Shown here piece by piece: positions 7,162 to 13,707 of a stretch of 16,137 nucleotides of DNA. The stretch lies in contig CAZUTK010000063.1 in the NCBI GenBank assembly GCA_964623265.1, positions 1 to 16,137 on the forward strand, written 5' to 3'. This DNA is from CAZUTK01 sp964623265. GTDB lineage: Bacteria; Electryoneota; B3-LCP. Each line of letters begins with the position of its first letter. Within the stretch, counting starts at the first letter, position 1. The translations under genes were made by a program, and so were the position numbers. Under the pieces are notes generated by a model. The model searched no databases, was not told the origin of the DNA, and saw only the letters and a list, made by a program, of their open reading frames with translations.

Positions 7162-7662
7162 ATGGAAGGCAGACTCTGGGCACCCTGGCGGATGAAGTAC
7201 ATCGAATCGGCATCCGGTGGCGAAGGCGAAGCCTGTTTTCTCTGCGAGAATCCCCGCATGGAAGACAGCGAAGCCAACCTGATTTTGCGCCGGGGTAAGC
7301 TCTGCTTCGTCATTATGAACCTCTATCCCTATAACAACGGGCACCTGATGATCGCGCCGTATCGCCACATCGGCGATTATCTCGAAATGTCCCGCGAGGA
7401 ATTGAGCGAAACCAACGACCTGACCCGGCTCTGCGTGCAGGCGTTGGAAGCCACGATGCACCCTCACGGCTATAACATCGGGATGAACCTGGGCCGCGTC
7501 GCGGGAGCTGGCGTGGAAGATCACATTCATCTGCACATCGTGCCGCGCTGGAACGGCGATACGAATTTTATGCCCGTCATCGCCGAAACCAAAGTAGTTT
7601 CGGAGAGCTTGCATGAAGGCTGGAGGCGGCTGCGCAAGGCGTTCGAGAATTTGGTGAGATGA
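7162..7662 (+). CDS. HIT-domain protein, Ap4A phosphorylase/hydrolase-like
   Basis: This 166-residue protein belongs to the histidine triad family and resembles the bacterial Ap4A-phosphorylase-like branch. HIT enzymes split nucleotide phosphoanhydride or phosphoramidate bonds. It opens with the branch signature RLWAPWRMKYI, then CFLC (C25, C28), NLYPYNNGHLMIAPYRH (53-69), GYNIGMNLGRVAGAG, and the triad DHIHLHIV (120-127), in which His123 should be the nucleophile. RWNGDTNFMPV follows. I chose ATG 7162 because homologues normally begin with this MExRLWxPWR segment and a short GGA lies six bases upstream. The frame also opens at ATG 7093 and TTG 7087, adding about 23-25 polar residues without a Shine-Dalgarno site and with unusual codons (AGA, CTA). 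The macro-domain gene follows after a single base, suggesting linked roles in adenine nucleotide or ADP-ribose metabolism. Confidence 0.88.
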   Translation: MEGRLWAPWRMKYIESASGGEGEACFLCENPRMEDSEANLILRRGKLCFVIMNLYPYNNGHLMIAPYRHIGDYLEMSREELSETNDLTRLCVQALEATMHPHGYNIGMNLGRVAGAGVEDHIHLHIVPRWNGDTNFMPVIAETKVVSESLHEGWRRLRKAFENLVR

Positions 7663-7663
7663 A

Positions 7664-8164
7664 ATGATTCAAATCCTGCAGGGGGATATCACCGAATCCG
7701 ATTGCGAAGCCATCGTCAACGCCGCCAACAATGATTTGAAGCTGGGATCCGGTGTGGCGGGGGCGATTCGCAAAAAGGGCGGACCTTCCATTCAGGAGGA
7801 GTGCGACCGCATCGGCCGAATTGCAATCGGCGAAGCCGCTCTGACCGGCGGCGGGAACCTGAAGGCGAAGTATGTGATTCACGCCGCCAGCATGGGGTTT
7901 TTGCAGCCCACTACGGAGCAATCGCTGAAGTCCTCCGTCGAGGCGTCCCTTCGAATCTGCTCCGACCGCCGCATCGCGAGCGTGGCGTTTCCCGCTCTGG
8001 GAACCGGCGTTTCCGGTTTTCCGGTATCGCAGTGCGCCGAGATCATGATCGCCGCCATTCAAGAACACCTGCACAGGCATGAATATCCACGGCAGGTTCA
8101 AATCGTGCTCTGGGATGACGATACACTTGCGATTTTTCAGCAAATATACCGAAAATTATCATAG
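7664..8164 (+). CDS. macro-domain protein (ADP-ribose binding, probable deacylase/hydrolase)
   Basis: This 166-residue protein is one complete macro domain (YmdB/MacroD/TARG-like group), a fold that binds ADP-ribose and often removes it from acetyl groups or proteins. The N-terminal strand IQILQGDIT holds the adenine-contacting Asp8. IVNAANNDLKLGSGVAGAIRKKGG contains the NAAN motif (19-22) and the G-S-G-V-A-G-AIR loop. The phosphate loop is FPALGTGVSGFP (109-120). The end (VQIVLWDDDTLAIFQQIYRKL) is the usual last strand and helix. Length is standard for a stand-alone cytosolic macro domain. The start ATG lies one base after the HIT gene's stop, so the two are almost certainly co-translated. 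Whether it acts on O-acetyl-ADP-ribose, ADP-ribosylated proteins or nucleic acids cannot be told. Confidence 0.92.
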   Translation: MIQILQGDITESDCEAIVNAANNDLKLGSGVAGAIRKKGGPSIQEECDRIGRIAIGEAALTGGGNLKAKYVIHAASMGFLQPTTEQSLKSSVEASLRICSDRRIASVAFPALGTGVSGFPVSQCAEIMIAAIQEHLHRHEYPRQVQIVLWDDDTLAIFQQIYRKLS

Positions 8165-8176
8165 AACAGACTACTT

Positions 8177-8737
8177 ATGAGCAAAGACATCAAGAAGATC
8201 ACGACGCCGCTGGACGATTCCGTTGTCGAATCCCTGCGCGCCGGAGACAACGTCCTGATCACCGGAACGATTTACTCCGCGCGGGATGCGGCTCACAAGC
8301 GCCTCTGCGATCTGATCGCGGCAGGCGAGAAACTCCCCTTTGATTTGCAGGGTCAAACCATCTATTTCATGGGGCCGTCTCCGGCGAAACCCGGGCAGCC
8401 GATCGGTTCCGCCGGTCCCACGACGTCCTACCGAATGGACGCCTACAGTCCGACGCTGATTGAACACGGCTTGAAAGGGATGATCGGCAAAGGTGCCCGC
8501 AGCGAAAATGTCGTCGCCGCCATGAAAAAATATAAGGCGGTTTACTTCGCCGCCACCGGCGGCGCCGCCGCCCTGATCTCGAGATCCATTAAGAAAGCGG
8601 AGATCGTCGCCTACGAAGATCTGGGCGCGGAAGCCATCCGCCGTCTGGAAGTGGTGGACTTCCCCTGCATCGTTGCGCAGGATTGCTACGGCGACAATTA
8701 CTATGAGATCGGCGTGGCGAAATATCGCCGCGACTGA
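8177..8737 (+). CDS. class I fumarate hydratase, beta subunit (Fe-S hydro-lyase C-terminal type)
   Basis: This 186-residue protein is the beta (C-terminal) half of a two-subunit class I fumarase or a close relative such as L(+)-tartrate dehydratase beta. Fumarase interconverts fumarate and malate in the TCA cycle. Family motifs include LRAGDNVLITGTIYSARDAAH (20-40), LPFDLQGQTIYFMGP, IGSAGPTTSYRMDAY (76-90), IGKG (103-106), and the late GAEAIRRLEVVDFP segment. The [4Fe-4S] cluster of these enzymes sits in the alpha subunit, which is not in this window, so the protein cannot work alone as fumarase. It is 12 bp after the macro-domain gene and has no clear Shine-Dalgarno site. The succinate dehydrogenase genes 1.6 kb downstream make the fumarase reading more likely than tartrate dehydratase. 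Confidence 0.88.
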   Translation: MSKDIKKITTPLDDSVVESLRAGDNVLITGTIYSARDAAHKRLCDLIAAGEKLPFDLQGQTIYFMGPSPAKPGQPIGSAGPTTSYRMDAYSPTLIEHGLKGMIGKGARSENVVAAMKKYKAVYFAATGGAAALISRSIKKAEIVAYEDLGAEAIRRLEVVDFPCIVAQDCYGDNYYEIGVAKYRRD

Positions 8738-8755
8738 CGGGGGATTCATCGAACG

Positions 8756-9991
8756 ATGAGATCCGGTTTTCCTCCCGAAGCGGCGCAGAAGATCTGGTTG
8801 AGTCTCTGTTTGGCGTTTCCGGTCGTCCTCTTCGTCTCCATCGCCGCCGCCAACATCCTGCTGGGTCTCATCGTGTTGGGCTGGATCCTGAAACCGGTGC
8901 GGCTGTCGCCGCCGAAAATCGGTCTTCCTCTGGGCGCAATCCTCATCTATCTGGTCTGGACCCTGATCGCTATGGCGGCGTCTCCTTTCGGAGCCAACGG
9001 ATCCGCCTGGATCGAGGAGCGCTTTACCTTCTTCGCCCTGATCCCGGGATTCGCCGTCGCTTCCGATGAGAGGTTGTTAAGAAAGATGTTCGGATATCTC
9101 GCGATCCTGCTGGTCGGATTGGCGCTCTATTCGCTGTACCAGTACTTCTTCGGCTGGGATTTGATCCGATTCAAGCCGCTTGTCTACCAATCGCACCGCT
9201 ACCACGCCACGGGATTTCAGAATTTTCACCTGACTTTCGCGGGGATGACGGCGTTGATCGCACCGGCCGTTTCAAGTTTTTTTTCCGGCAGAACGTATAG
9301 ATCCAGCATACTCGCCGCAGCCGGGGTGTTGACCGCCTTTGCCGCGATAGCGCGCTCCATTATTCTCGGGTATTTCGTCTGCGCACTGCTTTTCGCCGTT
9401 TTCGGTTCGAAGAAACTGCGCCGCACCGGCTTCGTCATTTTTCTCATCCTGCTCGTCCTGCCCGTGACGATCTTCTCAGCCGCCGGCGATCGTCTGGCGC
9501 AGGGTTTGGGCGTTTCCGGAAGCGAGGAACAGCGGGGCGATCCCACCCGCATCTACCTCTGGAAAAGCGCTCTGAATGTCATCCGGCATCATCCTCTGAC
9601 CGGCATCGGGGAAGCCAACTGGGACCCGGCGTTTCAGAAATACGGCGTTCCCTTCGAACAGTACAGCACCACCGCCGGACCTCATAACGATTTCCTTTCC
9701 GCGATGGTGGAAAACGGGATCCTCGGCGGGGTTCTGTTCATCGCGATGTGGCTGGTCATTCTCGTTTCCATCGTCCGTACGGCGCAGCGGGTTCGAGACG
9801 ATCAACGCGATCTCCAGCTTGGGTTGCTCGCTTCATTCCTGATTCTCCTGTTCGCCGGACTGTTTCAGGACTATCAGACGGATGCCGAAAACGCGCTGCT
9901 GCTCTGGTTTATGGCAGGCGTCGGGATTCAACTGGCAGGAATGCTTCCGGCAAAGCGTTGCGCTAATTCCAACGACGGAGCGCAGGGGTGA
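8756..9991 (+). CDS. O-antigen ligase / polymerase family membrane protein (Wzy_C type)
   Basis: This 411-residue protein has ten or more hydrophobic segments and the large loop typical of the O-antigen ligase (WaaL)/Wzy_C family, which joins or extends polyprenyl-linked polysaccharides on the outer side of the inner membrane. The loop carries the family signature: Arg265 and Trp269 in TRIYLWKSALNVI, HHPLTGIGEANW (278-289), then the His-Asn motif AGPHNDFLSAMVENG (307-321). Membrane segments flank it (ILLGLIVLGWI early, VLFIAMWLVILVSIV after the loop). Length is normal for the family. The last bases overlap the next gene by four (GTGA), so the two are translationally coupled. With the amidotransferase and GT-C enzyme upstream it makes a scattered envelope-polysaccharide theme. 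Ligase and polymerase activities cannot be separated by sequence. Confidence 0.85.
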   Translation: MRSGFPPEAAQKIWLSLCLAFPVVLFVSIAAANILLGLIVLGWILKPVRLSPPKIGLPLGAILIYLVWTLIAMAASPFGANGSAWIEERFTFFALIPGFAVASDERLLRKMFGYLAILLVGLALYSLYQYFFGWDLIRFKPLVYQSHRYHATGFQNFHLTFAGMTALIAPAVSSFFSGRTYRSSILAAAGVLTAFAAIARSIILGYFVCALLFAVFGSKKLRRTGFVIFLILLVLPVTIFSAAGDRLAQGLGVSGSEEQRGDPTRIYLWKSALNVIRHHPLTGIGEANWDPAFQKYGVPFEQYSTTAGPHNDFLSAMVENGILGGVLFIAMWLVILVSIVRTAQRVRDDQRDLQLGLLASFLILLFAGLFQDYQTDAENALLLWFMAGVGIQLAGMLPAKRCANSNDGAQG

Positions 9992-10350
9992 CGTTCTTGG
10001 TCAAGTTGGGAGTGCTGGAAATTGCCTTCTCCGCAGTATTATTGCCTTTTTTGCTGAAAGAATCCATCGGCGGGAGGTTTGTTCAAGATCGCCGGAGCCT
10101 GCTTCAAGGGCATCTGGATTATTTCTTCATGGGCATCCTGCTGATCCTCGCAGGATCGGTCTTGCAACCGCTGCCGGTTTGGATCGAAGCTCCGATGGCA
10201 TTCGGCGGTCTGGGGAATCCGACCGTATTCCTGATCAATTCGCTGAAACCGGATCTGTCGAAGAACAAATTGTACCGCCTTTTCATCCTGCTTTCCTGTG
10301 CCGCGGTTGCTTTCGCCTGGATGGCGATGGCATTCAAGATGATTCTCTGA
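9988..10350 (+). CDS. small four-helix membrane protein, distantly HabA/styrene-oxide-isomerase-like
   Basis: This 120-residue protein starts at GTG 9988, which overlaps the ligase stop as GTGA and follows a purine-rich GCAGGGG. It has about four membrane segments (near 4-22, 44-62, 65-88 and 98-117). The second begins with RRSLLQGHLDYFFMGILLILAG. This resembles the AHLEG..NG.. helix of hydroxylaminobenzene mutase (HabA) and styrene oxide isomerase, small membrane proteins of similar length, and NPTVFLIN in the third segment is also compatible. The resemblance is by eye only and weak; it may belong to an uncharacterised family. Position between the ligase and sdhC, 36 bp upstream of the latter, does not settle its role: it could serve the membrane respiratory complex, quinone or heme handling, or the polysaccharide step. 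Confidence 0.7.
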   Translation: MTFLVKLGVLEIAFSAVLLPFLLKESIGGRFVQDRRSLLQGHLDYFFMGILLILAGSVLQPLPVWIEAPMAFGGLGNPTVFLINSLKPDLSKNKLYRLFILLSCAAVAFAWMAMAFKMIL

Positions 10351-10386
10351 ATCGCCTGCGAATATCTAAACCCTAGGGAGATCCTT

Positions 10387-10737
10387 ATGCACTACAAATG
10401 GAAAACCGGCCATTTCGCCTTCGTCTTTCACCGCGTCAGCGGGCTGGCGCTGTCGGTATATCTGATCGTTCACATCTGGGTGGTCAGCAGTCTGTACGAC
10501 GCCGGCAATTTCGACAAGGTAATGGCGTTCGTCAATCAGCCGCTCTTCAAGCTGGCGGAAATCGCCTTACTGGCGGCGGTGATCTACCATGGGCTGAACG
10601 GGGTGCGGGTCTTTCTGATAGACTTCTGCAACGGCACGAAGAAGCACGCCTTGATCTTCTGGATACTGATGATCTTCGGAGTCCTCCTCTTTCTGTTCGG
10701 TTCCTTTCCCTTCCTGCATCATGCAGGCGTCCTTTGA
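10387..10737 (+). CDS. sdhC: succinate dehydrogenase cytochrome b subunit SdhC
   Basis: This 116-residue, three-helix membrane protein is the first membrane anchor of succinate:quinone oxidoreductase (complex II). It begins with the family pattern HFAFVFHRVSGLALSVYLIVHIW, in which HRVSG precedes the first helix. It continues with a second helix ending VIYHGLNGVRVFLIDF, and a third helix (ALIFWILMIFGVLLFLF). His29 in helix 1 and His68 in helix 2 are both placed as heme ligands. A single-heme enzyme of the E. coli kind needs only the helix 2 histidine, so the pair suggests a two-heme anchor together with SdhD. AGGGAG lies upstream of the ATG. sdhD follows after 21 bp. Quinone and heme sites would be shared with SdhD in the inner membrane. 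Confidence 0.92.
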   Translation: MHYKWKTGHFAFVFHRVSGLALSVYLIVHIWVVSSLYDAGNFDKVMAFVNQPLFKLAEIALLAAVIYHGLNGVRVFLIDFCNGTKKHALIFWILMIFGVLLFLFGSFPFLHHAGVL

Positions 10738-10746
10738 AGTTAACTT

Positions 10747-10755
10747 GAGGTGATC
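10747..10755 (+). promoter_or_regulatory. extended Shine-Dalgarno site of sdhD
   Basis: GAGGTGATC matches nine bases complementary to the 3' end of bacterial 16S rRNA. It sits just before ATG 10759 and overlaps the GTG at 10750 that could otherwise be read as a start three codons earlier. This decides the sdhD start in favour of 10759. Confidence 0.75.
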
Positions 10756-10758
10756 CAT

Positions 10759-11124
10759 ATGGAACGTGGTATCGGCAGCGGCGGAGCGTTCTCTTGGTTC
10801 TTTCAGCGGGTGTCGGGAGTTTTCCTGCTGGCGGCTCTGCTGGCGCATTTCTGGGTTTTGCATTACTCCCACGACGGAGAAGTCACCTTCCAGATTGTGG
10901 CGCAACGCTTGAGCATGCCGCTCTGGAAAATGGTGGATTTATCCTTCCTGATCCTGGCGATCCTGCACGGCTTCTACGGCTTCATGATGGTGATCCAGGA
11001 TTACGTTCACCGGCACAACTGGCGGCTTTTCCTGGTCGGGCTGGTCTGGGTGCTCGGGATTCTGGCGCTCGTCTTGGGAACCATCACCATCATCGGCTTT
11101 AAGGCTCCGGGAGGTGTTGTATGA
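10759..11124 (+). CDS. sdhD: succinate dehydrogenase membrane anchor subunit SdhD
   Basis: This 121-residue, three-helix membrane protein is the second anchor of complex II. Its first helix is preceded by FSWFFQRVSG, mirroring SdhC, and reads VFLLAALLAHFWVLHY. Its second helix ends FLILAILHGFYGFMMVIQDYV, and the third is LFLVGLVWVLGILALVLG. His30 and His70 occupy the same places as His29 and His68 of SdhC, which suggests two b-type hemes held between the subunits. The start at 10759 is set by an extended Shine-Dalgarno site. The stop overlaps the sdhA start (ATGA), so the flavoprotein is translationally coupled to this gene. Confidence 0.9.
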   Translation: MERGIGSGGAFSWFFQRVSGVFLLAALLAHFWVLHYSHDGEVTFQIVAQRLSMPLWKMVDLSFLILAILHGFYGFMMVIQDYVHRHNWRLFLVGLVWVLGILALVLGTITIIGFKAPGGVV

Positions 11125-12875
11125 TCGTTCATCATCACGATGTGGTCATCATCGGAGCTGGGATGGCGGGGATGCGCGCCGCGCTCGAAGTGGCGCGTCA
11201 CGCCGACTGCGCCGTATTGTCCAAGATTTTCCCCAGCCGCTCTCATTCCGGAGCCGCTCAGGGAGGAATGGCGGCTTCGCTGGGCAATCTGGACGAGGAC
11301 AACTGGGAATTCCATATGTTCGATACAGTCAAGGGTTCGGACTATCTGGGCGACCAAGACGCCGCCGAGATTCTGGCGCGGGAAGCTCCGGAAGTCGTTT
11401 ACGAACTGGAACATATGGGCTGCCCCTTCTCGCGGACGCCGGAAGGCAAGATCGCTCAGCGCCGCTTCGGCGGCCATACTCTGAATTTCGGAGAAAAACC
11501 CGCTCTGCGAGCCTGCTACAGCGCCGACTACACCGGTCACGTCGTACTGCATACGCTGTTCGAACAGTGCATCAAGCACGGTGTGCGCTTCTACTCTGAG
11601 TTTCAGATGACGGATTTGATCGTTAAAGACGGCGTTTGCCGGGGGATCGTCGCCTGGGACGTGCGCAACGGGGGCTTGCATGCGTTCAACGCCAAGGCGG
11701 TGATGTTCGCCACGGGGGGGTACGGACGCGCCTACCGCATCACCACCAACGCCTTCGCCAATACCGGCGACGGATTGGGCATCGTGGTCAACGCCGGCTT
11801 GCCTCTGGAAGATATGGAATTCGTCCAGTTTCATCCCACCGGACTGTACCGGACCGGCATCCTGATGACGGAAGGAGCCCGCGGAGAGGGTGCTTATTTA
11901 ACCAACAAGGACGGCGAGCGCTTTATGAAGCGTTATGCCCCGACTTTGATGGAGCTCGCCCCCCGGGATATGGTCTCGCGCGCCATCCAGACGGAGATCA
12001 ACGAAGGACGCGGCTGTCAAACTCCGGAACAAAAGGCGAAAAACCTCCCGGGCGATTTTGTGCATCTCGACCTGACGCACCTGGGGGAAGCCAAGTTGCG
12101 CGAGGTGCTGCCGCAGATCTTCGAACTGTCGCTGAATTTCGTGGGAGTGGATCCCGCGAAAGAGCCTGTTCCTATCCAGCCGACGGCGCATTACAGCATG
12201 GGCGGCATCCCCTGCACCACCGATGGCAGAGTCATCCGCGACGGCAAGAACACCGTCGTGCAGGGATTGTACGCCGCGGGCGAATGTTGCTGCGTGAGCG
12301 TTCACGGCGCCAACCGGCTGGGATGCAATTCCACCCTGGATGCCACCCTCTACGGCAGGCGCACCGGAAGAACCATCGTTCGGGATCTGGCAGACCTTCA
12401 TTTCGAAGACTTGCCGTCCGAATCGCTGAAGGATGCGGAAGCCAAGATGGAGTGGTATTTTCGGGCGGGTGGATCGGAGATCGTCGCCGACATCCGCAGA
12501 GAGCTGCAGGATACGATGATGTCGAACTGCGCCGTCTTCCGCGACGAAAAGGGCTTGCAGAAGCAATTGGAGATCATTCACAGCCTGCAGGATCGCTACA
12601 AGAAAATCGGCATCAAAGACCGCAGCCGCAAGTTCAACACCGAAGTGCTGGAAGCCATCGAATTGGGGCATCTGCTGAATTTCTCGGAGATCATCGTCGT
12701 GGGCGCCATCGAGAGGAAGGAGAGCCGCGGGGCGCACGCCCGCACCGATTACCCCAAGCGCGATGACGCCAACTGGCTGAAACATACCCTCGCATATCGC
12801 GAAGACGGTAAAATCCGGTTGGATTTCAAACCCGTCATCATCACCCGTTTCGAACCCAAAGAGAGGAAATACTGA
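11121..12875 (+). CDS. sdhA: succinate dehydrogenase flavoprotein subunit SdhA
   Basis: This 584-residue subunit oxidises succinate to fumarate with covalent FAD at the cytoplasmic face of the membrane. The FAD-binding Rossmann motif GAGMAG is at 12-17. His42 in FPSRSHSGAAQGG is the covalent FAD attachment site of the family. Catalytic and substrate residues are visible: His238 in QFHPTG, Arg254 in EGARGEG, Arg282 in APRDMVSRA, His357 in TAHYSMGG and Arg399 in HGANRLG, matching the known E. coli set. The segment after ANRLG reads CNSTLDATLYG rather than the GNSLLD of the proteobacterial and mitochondrial enzymes. Fumarate reductase cannot be excluded by sequence, but the CDAB order favours succinate dehydrogenase. 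It overlaps sdhD by four bases, and sdhB follows after two. Confidence 0.96.
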   Translation: MIVHHHDVVIIGAGMAGMRAALEVARHADCAVLSKIFPSRSHSGAAQGGMAASLGNLDEDNWEFHMFDTVKGSDYLGDQDAAEILAREAPEVVYELEHMGCPFSRTPEGKIAQRRFGGHTLNFGEKPALRACYSADYTGHVVLHTLFEQCIKHGVRFYSEFQMTDLIVKDGVCRGIVAWDVRNGGLHAFNAKAVMFATGGYGRAYRITTNAFANTGDGLGIVVNAGLPLEDMEFVQFHPTGLYRTGILMTEGARGEGAYLTNKDGERFMKRYAPTLMELAPRDMVSRAIQTEINEGRGCQTPEQKAKNLPGDFVHLDLTHLGEAKLREVLPQIFELSLNFVGVDPAKEPVPIQPTAHYSMGGIPCTTDGRVIRDGKNTVVQGLYAAGECCCVSVHGANRLGCNSTLDATLYGRRTGRTIVRDLADLHFEDLPSESLKDAEAKMEWYFRAGGSEIVADIRRELQDTMMSNCAVFRDEKGLQKQLEIIHSLQDRYKKIGIKDRSRKFNTEVLEAIELGHLLNFSEIIVVGAIERKESRGAHARTDYPKRDDANWLKHTLAYREDGKIRLDFKPVIITRFEPKERKY

Positions 12876-12877
12876 TC

Positions 12878-13582
12878 ATGAAAGTGACGTTCAAGATACA
12901 TCGTTTCGATCCGGATTCGGGAAGAGCGCCGTTCTATCAGGATTTCAACGTCGAAATCGCCAAAGGGATGACCGTGCTGGAAGCGCTGGGCGAGATCAAA
13001 GATCATCAGGACGGCACTCTCGTCTTCCGCAAATCCTGCCGCAGCGGCATCTGCGGTTCCTGCGCCATGAAGATCAATGGCTTAAATCGGCTGGCGTGCG
13101 AAACTCAGGTGGAAAAGTTGAAGAAAACGACCATCGTCGTGGATCCCCTTCCAGGCTTCAAGCCGATTAAGGATCTGGCGGTGGATCTGGAGCCCTTCTA
13201 CGAGAAACTGCACAGGATCTTACCCTTTCTTATCAACCCCGAACCGCCGCCTACCGACAAGGAGCGATTGCAGTCGCCGGAAGACTTCAAGAAGATCGAA
13301 ATCGCCACATCGTGCATCCTCTGCGCTGCCTGCACCTCTTCCTGCCCCAGCTTCTGGGCGGATAAGACCTACCTGGGACCGGCGGCGATTCTGAAAGCTT
13401 TCCGCTACAGCTACGACACCCGCGACGCGGGTTTTGCGCAGCGGCTGCAGACTCTCGATAACAAGCACGGCTTGTGGCGCTGTCACACCATTATGAACTG
13501 CAACGACGCCTGCCCCAAGCATATCTTCCCCACGGAAGGAATCAGTCGTATGAAGAGGAAGGTGGTGGAGAGCAAATATTAA
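12878..13582 (+). CDS. sdhB: succinate dehydrogenase iron-sulfur subunit SdhB
   Basis: This 234-residue subunit carries electrons from FAD to the quinone through three clusters. The N-terminal ferredoxin domain has the [2Fe-2S] ligands C54, C59, C62 (KSCRSGICGSCAM) and C74 (LNRLAC). The C-terminal domain has C146, C149 and C152 (SCILCAACTSSCP) and C212 for the [4Fe-4S] cluster. C156, C202 (RCHTIMNC) and C208 serve the [3Fe-4S] cluster. The spacing agrees closely with E. coli SdhB, and the third cluster keeps three cysteines. Length is normal. The ATG lies two bases after the sdhA stop with GAGAGGAAA upstream. It ends the sdhCDAB cluster; no terminator follows, so the aldolase gene 125 bp downstream may be read through. 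Confidence 0.96.
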   Translation: MKVTFKIHRFDPDSGRAPFYQDFNVEIAKGMTVLEALGEIKDHQDGTLVFRKSCRSGICGSCAMKINGLNRLACETQVEKLKKTTIVVDPLPGFKPIKDLAVDLEPFYEKLHRILPFLINPEPPPTDKERLQSPEDFKKIEIATSCILCAACTSSCPSFWADKTYLGPAAILKAFRYSYDTRDAGFAQRLQTLDNKHGLWRCHTIMNCNDACPKHIFPTEGISRMKRKVVESKY

Positions 13583-13707
13583 CCGCCATTGATTGGGAAA
13601 ATCCGAGGAAATGCGTCGCAGGAAGTCAATCCAAAAGAAGAGCTGAAGGCAAACAAAAGCTCGTTTCTTACGAACTTAATAGTGTGTATCGAAAAGGGGA
13701 GTGAATT

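Noticed and set aside
8171..8749. 192-codon minus-strand frame opposite the fumarase beta gene
   Set aside because: It mirrors a gene with clear family motifs. Long antisense frames are expected from the GC-rich third codon positions.
10750..10758. GTG at 10750 as the sdhD start
   Set aside because: It overlaps the extended Shine-Dalgarno site that is ideally placed for ATG 10759.
11636..12766. 376-codon plus-strand frame overlapping sdhA in another phase
   Set aside because: The product is Arg-rich low-quality sequence typical of a frame-shifted reading of a conserved gene.
11898..12785. 295-codon minus-strand frame opposite sdhA
   Set aside because: It is a shadow of sdhA with no recognisable domain. 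sdhA retains all catalytic residues in the plus frame.
13583..13707. Possible promoter or terminator between sdhB and the aldolase gene
   Set aside because: I found no -35/-10 pair with acceptable spacing and no stable hairpin with a U tract; only the ribosome site GGGGAG is clear.
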